Source of the DNA: CAUSKK01 sp963532425
Lineage (GTDB): Bacteria > Pseudomonadota > Gammaproteobacteria > Cardiobacteriales > Cardiobacteriaceae
DNA length: 43,707 bases
Direction: 5' to 3'
Assembly (NCBI GenBank): GCA_963532425.1
Contig: CAUSKK010000017.1
Coordinates: 1 to 43,707, forward strand
Shown here: positions 18,242 through 27,688 of the stretch, one piece after another
How the letters are laid out: each line of letters opens with the position of its first letter
Position numbering within the stretch: the stretch's first letter is position 1
The notes under the pieces: model-generated
What the model was told of the DNA's origin: nothing
Seen by the model: the letters and a program-made list of their open reading frames with translations, nothing else
Databases searched by the model: none
Made by a program: the position numbers and the translations under genes

Positions 18242-18269
18242 CTTGAAAAAGCCCCGGCCCGCCCCATTA
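18242..18269 (+). promoter_or_regulatory. Sigma32 (heat-shock) promoter of dnaK
   Basis: CTTGAAA (18242-18248), a 13-bp spacer and CCCCATTA (18262-18269) match the RpoH consensus almost perfectly, about 56 bp before the dnaK ATG. A GAAGCGCTTC palindrome lies in the leader near 18281. The gene starts after GAGGAG. Confidence 0.85.
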
Positions 18270-18325
18270 AAGGATTCAACGAAGCGCTTCGCGCTGCGAA
18301 TGAACAATTTTGAGGAGTTTTATTT

Positions 18326-20218
<1,893 letters not shown>

Positions 20219-20231
20219 ACCGACCATAACG

Positions 20232-20273
20232 AAGCGCTTCGGGGTTCCGACTCCGAAGCGCTTTCTTGCGTTT
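20232..20273 (+). terminator. Palindrome-pair hairpin between dnaK and dnaJ (partial terminator?)
   Basis: AAGCGCTTCGG (20232-20242) and CCGAAGCGCTT (20253-20263) form an 11-bp stem with a 10-nt loop, followed by TCTTGCGTTT. The T-tract is interrupted, so it may only reduce read-through into dnaJ or protect the dnaK mRNA end. Confidence 0.55.
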
Positions 20274-20298
20274 AACTCTCTCTAATTAAGGAACAGCC

Positions 20299-21444
20299 AT
20301 GGCCAATAAAGATTTATATGCCGTGCTCGGCGTGAGCAAGAGCGCTTCGGCCGACGAACTGAAAAAAGCCTTTCGCAAACTGGCGAACAAATACCACCCG
20401 GACAAGAACCCGAACAACAAGGCCGAGGCCGAGGCCAAATTTAAGGAGGCCAAGGCCGCCTATGACATCCTCTCCGACGAACAGAAGCGCGCCATCTACG
20501 ACCGCTACGGCTACGACGCCGCCACCGGCCAGGGCGGCGCCGGCGGTTTTGGCGGCGGCGGCTTCGGGGGCTTCAGCGGCGGCGAATTCGATTTGGGCGA
20601 TATTTTCGGCTCCATCTTCGGCAATATGGGCGGCGGCGGCGGTCGCCACAGCACGGCGGCCCAGGGCCAGAATTTGACCTACCAGCTGGAAATCTCCCTG
20701 GAGGAGGCCGTGAACGGGGTCAGCCGGGAAATCAAAATCCCGCGCCTCTACCCCTGCAACAGCTGCAAGGGCAGCGGCACCACGGAAAAATCCAAAGTGC
20801 ACACCTGCAAACGCTGCAACGGCTCCGGCCAGGTGCGCGTCAACCAGGGCTTCTTCAGCCTGGCCCAGCCCTGCCCCGACTGCCAGGGCAGCGGCCAGAC
20901 CATCGACCACCCCTGTGAGCAGTGCCACGGCAGCGGCCGGGTCCGCGACACGCGTTCGCTGAAAATCACCATTCCGCCCGGCGTGGACAGCGGCCTGCAG
21001 CTGCGCGTGCGCGGCGAGGGCGACGCCGGCGAACGGGGCGCTCCGGCCGGCGATTTGTACGTGGAAATCCACGTGCGCAAACACCCCATTTTCCAGCGCG
21101 ACGGCAACAATCTGCTCTGCGCCGTGCCCATCGGCTTCGTTACGGCGGCCCTGGGCGGTGAAATCGAGGTGCCCACCCTCGGTGGCAAGGTGCTGCTGAA
21201 AATCCCCGCCGAAACCCAGACCGGCAAAACCTTCCGCCTCGCCGGCAAGGGGGTCAAGTCCTACAACAGCAACCACAGCGGCGATTTGTACTGCACCGTC
21301 CACATTGAAACGCCGGTCAATCTCTCCAAGGAACAGAAGGAATTGCTGCAGCAGTTCGATGCCACCCTGCACAGGGACAGCAAGCGCCACGCCCCCCAGG
21401 AAACCTCATTCTTTGATAAGGTAAAAAACTTCTTCGATAAATAA
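20299..21444 (+). CDS. dnaJ: Co-chaperone DnaJ (Hsp40, type I)
   Basis: This 381-residue type I J-protein delivers substrates to DnaK and stimulates its ATPase. The J-domain carries HPD at residues 33-35. A Gly/Phe-rich segment follows (about 75-115). Four zinc-finger repeats are CNSCKGSG, CKRCNGSG, CPDCQGSG and CEQCHGSG, then the C-terminal substrate-binding and dimerisation domains. All motifs are intact. AAGGAA precedes the ATG. One palindrome near the start is read as SAS (KSASADE). It is likely co-expressed with dnaK through partial read-through of the intervening hairpin. Confidence 0.98.
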   Translation: MANKDLYAVLGVSKSASADELKKAFRKLANKYHPDKNPNNKAEAEAKFKEAKAAYDILSDEQKRAIYDRYGYDAATGQGGAGGFGGGGFGGFSGGEFDLGDIFGSIFGNMGGGGGRHSTAAQGQNLTYQLEISLEEAVNGVSREIKIPRLYPCNSCKGSGTTEKSKVHTCKRCNGSGQVRVNQGFFSLAQPCPDCQGSGQTIDHPCEQCHGSGRVRDTRSLKITIPPGVDSGLQLRVRGEGDAGERGAPAGDLYVEIHVRKHPIFQRDGNNLLCAVPIGFVTAALGGEIEVPTLGGKVLLKIPAETQTGKTFRLAGKGVKSYNSNHSGDLYCTVHIETPVNLSKEQKELLQQFDATLHRDSKRHAPQETSFFDKVKNFFDK

Positions 21445-21468
21445 GCCCCCCGGGGCCAAGGAGTGCAA

Positions 21469-22113
21469 ATGAGCATGGACATGGGCAATGTGCGCAAGGA
21501 TTTTGACCGCCACCCGCCGCTGGAGCGGGAGGATTTGGCCGCCGACCCCTTCCAGCAGCTGGAACGCTGGCTAAATGACGCGCTGGCGCTGCCGCTGGAG
21601 GAGCCCAACGCCATGGTGCTGGCCACGGTGGACGCCGCCGGCCAGCCCTCGCAGCGGACGGTGCTGTTGAAATACTTTGATGCCGAGGGCCTGGTTTTCT
21701 ACACCAACTACCAGAGCCGCAAGGCCCGGGAAATCGGCGCCAATCCCCGGGTGAGTCTGCTCTTTCCCTGGTACGGCCTGCAGCGCCAGGTCAAAATCAC
21801 CGGCACCGCCAGCAAGGTGGCCCCGGCCCAGAGTCTGCGCTATTTCCTCAGCCGGCCCCGGGACAGCCAGCTCGGCGCCTGGACGTCGCCGCAGAGCCAG
21901 GTCATCAGCTCCCGGACGCTGCTGCTGGCCCAGTGGGAGGCGATGAAACGCAAATTTGCCGCCGGCGCCATTCCCCTGCCGGACTTCTGGGGCGGCTACC
22001 GGGTGGCCGTGGACGAGTGCGAATTCTGGCAGGGCCAGCCGAACCGGCTCCATGACCGTTTCCGCTACCGCCGCGACGGCGCCGGCTGGGCCATCGAGCG
22101 CCTCGCCCCATGA
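21469..22113 (+). CDS. pdxH: Pyridoxamine 5'-phosphate oxidase
   Basis: This 214-residue FMN enzyme oxidises PNP or PMP to pyridoxal 5'-phosphate, the last step of PLP synthesis and salvage. MVLATVDAAGQPSQRTVLLKYFD and FYTNYQSRKAREI form the FMN-binding core. VKITGTASKV, SYF-type SRPRDSQLGAWTSPQSQVI and the C-terminal FRYRRDGAGWAIERLAP with the substrate arginine are family hallmarks. I use the ATG at 21469, five bases after AAGGAG, rather than the GTG two codons earlier. Its stop overlaps the next start (ATGA). Confidence 0.95.
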   Translation: MSMDMGNVRKDFDRHPPLEREDLAADPFQQLERWLNDALALPLEEPNAMVLATVDAAGQPSQRTVLLKYFDAEGLVFYTNYQSRKAREIGANPRVSLLFPWYGLQRQVKITGTASKVAPAQSLRYFLSRPRDSQLGAWTSPQSQVISSRTLLLAQWEAMKRKFAAGAIPLPDFWGGYRVAVDECEFWQGQPNRLHDRFRYRRDGAGWAIERLAP

Positions 22114-22997
22114 GCGCCGTGGACAAGGCCGACATTCAGGCCCTGCTGACCGATTTCAGTCTGGAAATCACCCCCAGCGCCCTGGGCCAGCGGGACGAGC
22201 TGTGCCGCTGGCTGCCGCCGACCACGCAGATTTTCGTTACCTGCCTGCCGGGCACGCCCGTTTCCACCACCCTGGACGCCTGCCGCGCCCTGGAGGACGT
22301 CGGTTTCCGCACCGTGCCCCATGTCAGCGCCCGGGGCCTGCGCAGCGTCGAGGAATGGCGGACGGTTCTGGCCACGGTGCGGGAACTGTCCGGCGAGGTG
22401 CTGCTGATTGCCGGCGGCAATCCGGAGCCGCTGGGGCCCTTCCGGGATTGCTACGACCTGCTGCACAGCGGCCTCATCGAAGCGCTTCCCCCCCGGCGCC
22501 TCTGGTTTGCCGGCCATGTGGAGGGCCACCCCCAGGTGGCCGGGGCCGACCTGCGCGCCGCCGAGGACTATAAATGGGCCTGGAGCCGCAATCAGAATCT
22601 GAGCGCCGCCCTGCTCACCCAGTTCTGTTTCAGCGCCGACCCGGTGCTGGCCTGGGCCGAGGCCCTGGAACAGCGCCAGCGCGATTTTCCCCTGGCCATC
22701 GGCGTGGCCGGCCTCGCCAGCATCGCGGCCCTGATTAAGCACGCCCGCCACTGTGGCGTCGGGCCGTCGCTGCAGTATCTGCTGAATTCGGGCTGGCCGC
22801 TGTTCAATGCGCTGCTGCGCCAGAAGCCGGATAAATTGCTGTTCGCCCTGGCCCGGGCCCGGCGCGCCGGCCGGCTCCGCCAGCTGCGCCAGCTGCATTT
22901 CTATCCCTTCGGGGGCTACCGGGAAACGCTGCGCTGGCTCGGTAAAATCGAGGCCGGCCAGTTTGAACTGCGCGACGACGGTTTCCGGGTGCGCTAG
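22110..22997 (+). CDS. Methylenetetrahydrofolate reductase-like (MTHFR-family TIM barrel) protein
   Basis: This 295-residue protein looks like a MetF-fold flavoprotein. An N-terminal EITP replaces the family FEFFPP start. FVTCLPGTPVSTTLDACRALEDVGFRTVPHVSARGL matches the substrate region, VLLIAGGNPEPLG matches the GDPP loop, and LLTQFCFSAD is the FMN-side strand. It differs from E. coli MetF in the first catalytic Glu context (LEITPS) and belongs to a divergent MTHFR subgroup, so true CH2-THF reductase activity is likely but unproven. It overlaps pdxH by 4 bp, so the pair is co-translated. A palindrome-pair terminator follows. Confidence 0.75.
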   Translation: MSAVDKADIQALLTDFSLEITPSALGQRDELCRWLPPTTQIFVTCLPGTPVSTTLDACRALEDVGFRTVPHVSARGLRSVEEWRTVLATVRELSGEVLLIAGGNPEPLGPFRDCYDLLHSGLIEALPPRRLWFAGHVEGHPQVAGADLRAAEDYKWAWSRNQNLSAALLTQFCFSADPVLAWAEALEQRQRDFPLAIGVAGLASIAALIKHARHCGVGPSLQYLLNSGWPLFNALLRQKPDKLLFALARARRAGRLRQLRQLHFYPFGGYRETLRWLGKIEAGQFELRDDGFRVR

Positions 22998-23022
22998 CCC
23001 CCTTTCCAGGCCCTCCCCTCGC

Positions 23023-23049
23023 AGCGCTTCCCCTCGGAAGCGCTTTTTT
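23023..23049 (+). terminator. Terminator of pdxH-MTHFR, palindrome pair
   Basis: AGCGCTTCC (23023-23031), a CCTC loop and GGAAGCGCT (23036-23044) lead into TTTTTTG. It uses the first two palindrome copies of array 1. Confidence 0.85.
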
Positions 23050-23790
23050 GTGGGCGGCTTTCCTGAAGCGCTTCTGCTCGGGGGCTGTGAAAACGAAGCG
23101 CTTCGTTCCGGGCCGGGGCAAAAGGCCCACCGCCCGCCAAGGATGAAGCGCTTCGTTAAAACCGAATCTTTCAAACCGAAGCGCTTTGCCTAAATCAACT
23201 GCCCCGGTCGCGGCGCTCCCCCGGTTCAATCCATAAAAACGACCGAAGCGCTTCCTGCTTTATCTCTACCGAAGCGCTTCGTCTGGAATGGGTGCCCAGC
23301 TAGAAGCGCTCCCCCTTTTCCAGACCATTTCAGCTGGAAGGCCTTCTCTAGCCGAAGCGCTTCCCTATTTAAGGATTACCAAGAGCGAAGCGCTTCGTTG
23401 GCGGGCTTCTTCCTAGGTTGAAGCGCTCCCGCTATCCAAACTGAAGCGCTTCGTCGGGTAGGACTTTTCCAGCAGGAAGCCATTGGGGCGGGCTGATTTA
23501 GTTGCTTACTGCCGAAGCGCTTCGTCGGGTAGAACTTCCTCGGTCGAAGGACTTCCCCAATGAAGCGCTTCCCCCTTGGCCATTAGCCCAGCTGGGCTGG
23601 CTAAAGTTGGCTGGGAAATCGAAGCGCTCCCCCCTCGGAGCTGAACCGAAGCGCTTCGCTCCCAATGGGGGAGGAATGGCCTAGCCGACCCATTCTTCCG
23701 GACGGGGGAAACGCTTCATTCTGGAGTTCAATTCAAAATCTACCCGGCCCGAAGCACTCCTTTCCGAAGCGCTTCCCCCGGGGCAAAAGA
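23023..23790. repeat. Palindrome array 1: 18 AGCGCT copies with irregular spacers
   Basis: By hand count 18 AGCGCT cores lie in about 760 bp, mostly as GAAGCGCTTC, plus decayed forms such as GAAGCACTCC near 23750 and GAAACGCTTC near 23708. Spacing is irregular (about 20-80 bp). Asymmetric copies here read GAAGCGCTCC (near 23303, 23421 and 23622), never the reverse. Copies 23443-23470 and 23514-23540 share GAAGCGCTTCGTCGGGTAG. Segment 23108-23154 matches a module of array 3. No credible gene, RNA or promoter was seen in 22998-23875 otherwise. Confidence 0.85.
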
Positions 23791-23875
23791 GGGCCCGGCG
23801 GTGGTGGGGACGGGCCGCGCCAACCGCCGGGAGAAAATCCGCCGGGCCGGCCGGGCTTGTAGCCACCAAAGGACA

Positions 23876-23906
23876 ATAAAAAAGCACCGGCTGAAAAGCC
23901 GGTGCT
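23876..23906 (-). terminator. ssrA terminator
   Basis: AGCACCGGCT and AGCCGGTGCT form a perfect 10-bp stem (23883-23892, 23897-23906) with a 4-nt loop, and on the minus strand lead into TTTTTTATT. It lies 8 bp past the tmRNA CCA end. Confidence 0.9.
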
Positions 23907-23914
23907 GGGGAAGA

Positions 23915-24262
23915 TGGTGGAGGCGGGCGGAGTTGAACCGCCGTCCGAAAACGTGCCACCGTCGGTACTACATACTTAGTGCACTCTACTGGATTTAACC
24001 GATGACAGCCGAAGCACAGGCATTCATCAGGCGAGCCCACGTCGATTTAACTGCCCGCCAGCGGGCGGACGAACAGCGATTCCGTATGAGCGTCGTTCGG
24101 GCCGAATCTACGGACGAATCCGGGCGAACGTTAGCCTAAATTAAGCGGCTAAAGCGTAGTTGTCGTCGTTTGCAACTATTTTTTTGAAAGGGATTAACGA
24201 AGTTCTTTCATCTTCGGTATGCACCTCGAGCTTTGCGTCCCCGTCGAAGCCAGTACGCCCCC
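23915..24262 (-). ncRNA. ssrA: Transfer-messenger RNA (tmRNA)
   Basis: This 348-nt one-piece tmRNA rescues stalled ribosomes with SmpB. On the minus strand it starts GGGGGCGTACTGGCTTCGAC and ends with the T-arm GGTTCAACTCC and an encoded CCA (23915-23917). The tag reading frame is at 24141-24173 (GCA resume codon to TAA) and encodes ANDDNYALAA, whose LAA end targets ClpXP. The tRNA-like ends pair as acceptor stem GGGGGCG/CGCCTCC, with a mismatch or wobble. The tag sequence is typical of gammaproteobacteria. Confidence 0.96.
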
Positions 24263-24275
24263 GAAAGTGGCTCCA

Positions 24276-24304
24276 ATTATGCTATTTTTAGGTCTTTTCA
24301 ACAA
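24276..24304 (-). promoter_or_regulatory. Candidate ssrA promoter
   Basis: On the minus strand TTGTTG (24299-24304) and CATAAT (24276-24281) are 17 bp apart. The -10 ends 13 nt before the mature 5' end, consistent with a short leader removed by RNase P. Confidence 0.5.
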
Positions 24305-24316
24305 GGGGAGCGCCGG

Positions 24317-25102
24317 GTGAAAACACCGAAAATTATCTTTTTTGACATTGACGAAACGCTGTTTGCCCACCGGACGCGCACGGTGCCCGCCTCGGCCATC
24401 GCCGCCCTGGAAAAGCTGAAGGCGCGTGGCATTCGCTGTGCCATTGCCTCGGGCCGGTCGCCCTGTGTCTTCCCCGCCCAAATCCAGGAACTGCGCCGGG
24501 CCGGCCTGCTGGAAGTGGCCATCGCCATCAACGGCCAGTATTGCCTGGACGGCGACCGGGTGCTGCGAGACCACCCCATTCCCAGCGCCGACGTGGAAGC
24601 CCTGCTCACCATCGCCCGCGCCGCCGGCTTTGACTATGGCTTCATCACGCCCACGGAAATGGTCATGTCCGCCGCCAGCGACCGCGTCCGCGAAGCGCTC
24701 CGCAACATCGGCCCCTATCGCATCGACCCGGAACACCACCGCCGGGCGCCGGTTTACCAGCTGCTGGTTTTCGTGGACAGCGCCGAGGAGGAAGCGCTTC
24801 GGCCCGGGATTGGCCTCGGCTATAAAAGCGTGCGCTGGCACCCGCTGGCCGTGGACTGGCTCGCCAGCGCCAGCTCCAAGGCCCTTGGTATCGCGGCGGT
24901 CTGTGCCGAGCTCGGCGTTAGTGCGGCCGACTGCCTGGCCTTCGGCGACGGGCTCAATGATTTGGAAATGGCGGCGGCGGTGGGCTATTTCGTTGCCATG
25001 GGTAACGGCCACCCGGATTTGCTCGCCCGGGCTGATTTCATCGCCCCGGCGGCGGCCGACGATGGCATCGCCCGCGCCCTGGAACAACTGGAGATACTAT
25101 GA
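24317..25102 (+). CDS. Cof-type HAD hydrolase 1
   Basis: This 261-residue HAD phosphatase of the Cof/type IIB group has motif I FFDIDETL (nucleophile D10, acid D12). Motif II is the S/T in ASGRSP, a C2B cap fills the middle (about 85-190), and motifs III/IV end in SSKALGI and FGDGLNDLEM. Such enzymes dephosphorylate sugar or nucleotide phosphates or PLP; the substrate is not predictable. The start is GTG at 24317 with AAGGGGAG upstream. A longer frame exists but runs back across the ssrA promoter. It overlaps its paralogue downstream by 4 bp, a tandem duplicate. Confidence 0.88.
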   Translation: MKTPKIIFFDIDETLFAHRTRTVPASAIAALEKLKARGIRCAIASGRSPCVFPAQIQELRRAGLLEVAIAINGQYCLDGDRVLRDHPIPSADVEALLTIARAAGFDYGFITPTEMVMSAASDRVREALRNIGPYRIDPEHHRRAPVYQLLVFVDSAEEEALRPGIGLGYKSVRWHPLAVDWLASASSKALGIAAVCAELGVSAADCLAFGDGLNDLEMAAAVGYFVAMGNGHPDLLARADFIAPAAADDGIARALEQLEIL

Positions 25103-25887
25103 CCGCACCGCTGAAACTGTGCTTTTTTGACATTGACGACACCCTCTGCATCAAGGGCGAACTGTGGCCGGACAACGGCGCCGCCCTGCGCGAACTGCAC
25201 GCCGCCGGCCTGACCCTGGGCATTGCCACCGGCCGCAGCCTGCCGATGGTGCCGCCGGACATAGTGCAGCTGCTCCGGGAAGGCATTTTGACCGCCACCG
25301 TCTGTGCCAACGGCCAGCACAACTGCCTCGCCGGCCGCGAACTCAGCGCCCTGGCCCTGCCGCCGGCCGAGCTGGAGGCGCTGATTGGCCTCTGCCATAA
25401 ATATGGCCTGATTTACCAGCTGGCCGGCCGCGAGCGGGTCGCCCTGTCCGAGTATCTGCCGCGCTATGACGCCGTGGCCTCGGTTTTCCCCTGCTTCACC
25501 ATCAACCCGAATTTCCACCGGGAGGCGGAGATTTATCAGTTTTCCGTCCACGTGCCGTTGGACTTTGACCCCGGCCCGCTGGAGGCCGAGCTTGACCGGC
25601 TGAATTTCCACTATGTCAGCTGGCACGGCCCCGGCGCCGACCTCATTCCCTGGCGCACCTCCAAGCTCGACGGCGTGCGCACCGTGGCCACGGCTCTGGG
25701 CTACGGGCTGGAGAATGTGATGGCCTTCGGTGACGGCCTTAACGATGTGCAGCTGCTGCAGGGCGTCGGTCTGGGGGTGGCCATGGGCAACGGCCGGGAC
25801 GAGGTCAAGGCCCTGGCCGATTATGTTACATTACCGCTGGACGCCGGCGGCATTCGGGCGGCTCTGCGTCATTTTCAACTTATCTAG
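25099..25887 (+). CDS. Cof-type HAD hydrolase 2
   Basis: This 262-residue paralogue of the preceding gene has FFDIDDTL (D11, D13), IATGRSLP, a C2B cap, TSKLDGV and the metal loop AFGDGLNDVQLL. All four HAD motifs are intact, so it should be an active phosphatase. It shares layout and moderate identity with HAD 1 (for example INGQYC against CANGQHNC), pointing to an old tandem duplication. It starts by ATGA overlap with HAD 1. The substrate is unknown. Confidence 0.9.
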   Translation: MTAPLKLCFFDIDDTLCIKGELWPDNGAALRELHAAGLTLGIATGRSLPMVPPDIVQLLREGILTATVCANGQHNCLAGRELSALALPPAELEALIGLCHKYGLIYQLAGRERVALSEYLPRYDAVASVFPCFTINPNFHREAEIYQFSVHVPLDFDPGPLEAELDRLNFHYVSWHGPGADLIPWRTSKLDGVRTVATALGYGLENVMAFGDGLNDVQLLQGVGLGVAMGNGRDEVKALADYVTLPLDAGGIRAALRHFQLI

Positions 25888-25935
25888 GAAGCGCTTCGGC
25901 CTTCCTCCCTTTCACCATTTCATAAGGAAGTTCAC

Positions 25936-26511
25936 ATGGCAGTAGTTTTACAGAAGGGCGGCAACGTCAATCTCAACAAGGAAGCCCCCAACCTCAAGGA
26001 TTTGCTGATTGGCCTCGGCTGGGACGTGCGCAGCACCGACGGCGCCGCCTTTGACCTGGACGGCAGCGCCTTCCTGCTCAAGGCCGATGGCAAGGTGCGT
26101 TCCGACGCCGATTTCATCTTCTATAACCAGCTGAAGAGCAGCGACGGCAGCGTGGTTCACCAGGGCGATAACCGCGACGGCGCCGGCGACGGCGACGACG
26201 AGCAAATCAAAATTGCCCTGGCCCAGGTGCCGGCGGAAATCGAGCGCATCGCCGTGGCCGTTACCATCCACGAGGCCGACGCCCGCAAACAGAACTTCGG
26301 CCAGGTGCGCAACGCCTTCATCCGCTGCGTCGATGCCGCCAGTGGCAAGGAAATCGCCCGCTTCGACCTGTCCGAGGATGCCTCGGTGGAAACGGCGATG
26401 ATTTTCGGCGAAGTCTACCGCCACAACGGCGAATGGAAGTTCAAGGCCATCGGCCAGGGCTTCAGCGGCGGCCTCGGCCCCCTGGCCCGCAACTACGGGG
26501 TCAATGCCTAG
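25936..26511 (+). CDS. TerD-family protein
   Basis: This 191-residue TerD/CABP-type beta-sandwich protein starts AVVLQKGGNVNLNKEAPNLK and has the hallmark GLGWD. The calcium-site loop is GDNRDGAGDGDDEQI, and the end IFGEVYRHNGEWKFKAIGQGF is typical. TerD proteins bind calcium and occur in tellurite-resistance and stress clusters with TerA-F. Here it stands alone, with no terB, terC or terY in the window, so a tellurite role should not be assumed. AAGGAAG precedes the ATG. A palindrome-pair terminator follows directly. Confidence 0.92.
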   Translation: MAVVLQKGGNVNLNKEAPNLKDLLIGLGWDVRSTDGAAFDLDGSAFLLKADGKVRSDADFIFYNQLKSSDGSVVHQGDNRDGAGDGDDEQIKIALAQVPAEIERIAVAVTIHEADARKQNFGQVRNAFIRCVDAASGKEIARFDLSEDASVETAMIFGEVYRHNGEWKFKAIGQGFSGGLGPLARNYGVNA

Positions 26512-26535
26512 TCCGTCCCGCCGTTTTCATCAGCC

Positions 26536-26567
26536 AAGCGCTTCCCCGGGGGAGCGCTTCTTTTTTT
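26536..26567 (+). terminator. Terminator of the TerD gene, palindrome pair
   Basis: AAGCGCTTCCC and GGGGGAGCGCTT form a stem (26536-26546, 26548-26559) followed by CTTTTTTT. The argF Shine-Dalgarno AAGGAG begins inside the end of the T-run. Confidence 0.85.
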
Positions 26568-26579
26568 AAGGAGAATCCC

Positions 26580-27578
26580 ATGAGCTACTGGAAAAATCGT
26601 TCCCTGCTGCGTCTGGCCGACCACCCCGCCGAGGCCATCGGCCAGCTGCTCTACCGGGCCCGCCAGCTGAAGCGCGCTAAAAACGCCGGCGCCGAAACGC
26701 CGCTGCTGGCCGGCAAAAATGTGGCCCTGATTTTCGAGAAGACCTCCACCCGCACCCGCTGTTCGGCCGAGGTGGCCTGCTTTGACCAGGGGGCCCGCTG
26801 CAGCTATATCGCCGGGTCCAGCTCCCAGCTCGGCCACAAGGAGAGCGTCGCCGACAGCGCCCGGGTGCTGGGCCGCTACTACGATGCCATTCTCTGGCGC
26901 GGCGCCGCCCAGCGCACGGTGGAAATCCTCGCCGCCGAGGCTGGCGTGCCGGTGATTAACGGCCTCAGCGACGATTTTCACCCGCTGCAGCTGCTGGCCG
27001 ACCTGCTCACCATGCAGGAGCACAGCGGCAAAAATCTCACCGACATCAGCTTCGCCTATGTCGGCGACGCCCGCTTCAACATGGGCAATTCGCTGCTGCT
27101 GGCCGGGGCCCTGCTCGGCCTGGACGTGCGCATCGCGGCACCGGCGGCCCTGCAACCCCGTGAGGAGATTGTGGCCGAAGCGCTTCGCCTGGCCGAGGCC
27201 AGCGGCGGCCGGATTCACATCGGCACCGACCCGGTGGCGGCGGTGGCCGGCGTCGATTTCATCCATACGGACATCTGGCTGTCCATGGGCGAAGACCCGG
27301 CCGCCTTCGGCGAGCGCTGCGCCCTGCTGCTGCCCTACCGGGTGGACGAGGCCCTGCTGGCGGCCAGCGGCAATCCGGCGGTCAAATTCATGCACTGCCT
27401 GCCCAGCTACCACGACCGGGAAACGGCCCTGGGGGCCCAGTTCTACGCCGACCACGGCCTGGAGGGCATCGAGGTCAGCGCCGGGGTTTTCGCCGCGCCG
27501 GCCAGCATCGTTTTTGACCAGGCGGAAAACCGGCTGCACACCCTGAAAGCCCTGCTGGTGGCCCAGCTGGAACCCTGA
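26580..27578 (+). CDS. argF: Ornithine carbamoyltransferase
   Basis: This 332-residue enzyme makes citrulline from ornithine and carbamoyl phosphate in arginine synthesis. It could also work in reverse in an arginine deiminase pathway, but no arcA or arcC is seen here. The carbamoyl-phosphate loop is FEKTSTRTR. HKESVADSARVLGRYYD, VINGLSDDFHPLQLLADLLT, the ornithine-binding DIWLSMGE and the catalytic-cysteine motif FMHCLPSYHD are all intact. The SMG motif separates it from aspartate carbamoyltransferase. The start is the ATG at 26580 with AAGGAG at a good distance; an upstream extension into the terD end is spurious. Confidence 0.95.
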   Translation: MSYWKNRSLLRLADHPAEAIGQLLYRARQLKRAKNAGAETPLLAGKNVALIFEKTSTRTRCSAEVACFDQGARCSYIAGSSSQLGHKESVADSARVLGRYYDAILWRGAAQRTVEILAAEAGVPVINGLSDDFHPLQLLADLLTMQEHSGKNLTDISFAYVGDARFNMGNSLLLAGALLGLDVRIAAPAALQPREEIVAEALRLAEASGGRIHIGTDPVAAVAGVDFIHTDIWLSMGEDPAAFGERCALLLPYRVDEALLAASGNPAVKFMHCLPSYHDRETALGAQFYADHGLEGIEVSAGVFAAPASIVFDQAENRLHTLKALLVAQLEP

Positions 27579-27591
27579 AAATTTTCCTCTA

Positions 27592-27619
27592 TTTTCAAAG
27601 AGTTATCCCGGAAAATAAT
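27592..27619 (+). promoter_or_regulatory. Candidate recA promoter
   Basis: TTTTCA (27592-27597) and AATAAT (27614-27619) with a 16-bp spacer lie about 70 bp before recA. An alternative -10, TAAAAT, lies inside the next hairpin. No CTG-N10-CAG LexA box was found in 27579-27688. Confidence 0.35.
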
Positions 27620-27626
27620 CCGTCGA

Positions 27627-27665
27627 GAGCGCCCTGTTTTCGCTAAAATAGGCGCTCTTTTTTTA
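27627..27665 (+). terminator. Hairpin with T-run between argF and recA (argF terminator or recA leader attenuator)
   Basis: GAGCGCC (27627-27633) and GGCGCTC (27651-27657) pair, extended by A/T pairs inside the loop, and lead into TTTTTTTTA. It ends argF well. If recA is transcribed from the promoter at 27592, the hairpin would also lie in the recA leader. Confidence 0.7.
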
Positions 27666-27688
27666 GTAGTTCGAATAGGAAAAAACAG

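Noticed and set aside
24233..24316. 28-residue N-terminal extension of HAD hydrolase 1
   Set aside because: It covers the ssrA promoter and 5' end; the GTG at 24317 has a strong ribosome site and fits the family start.
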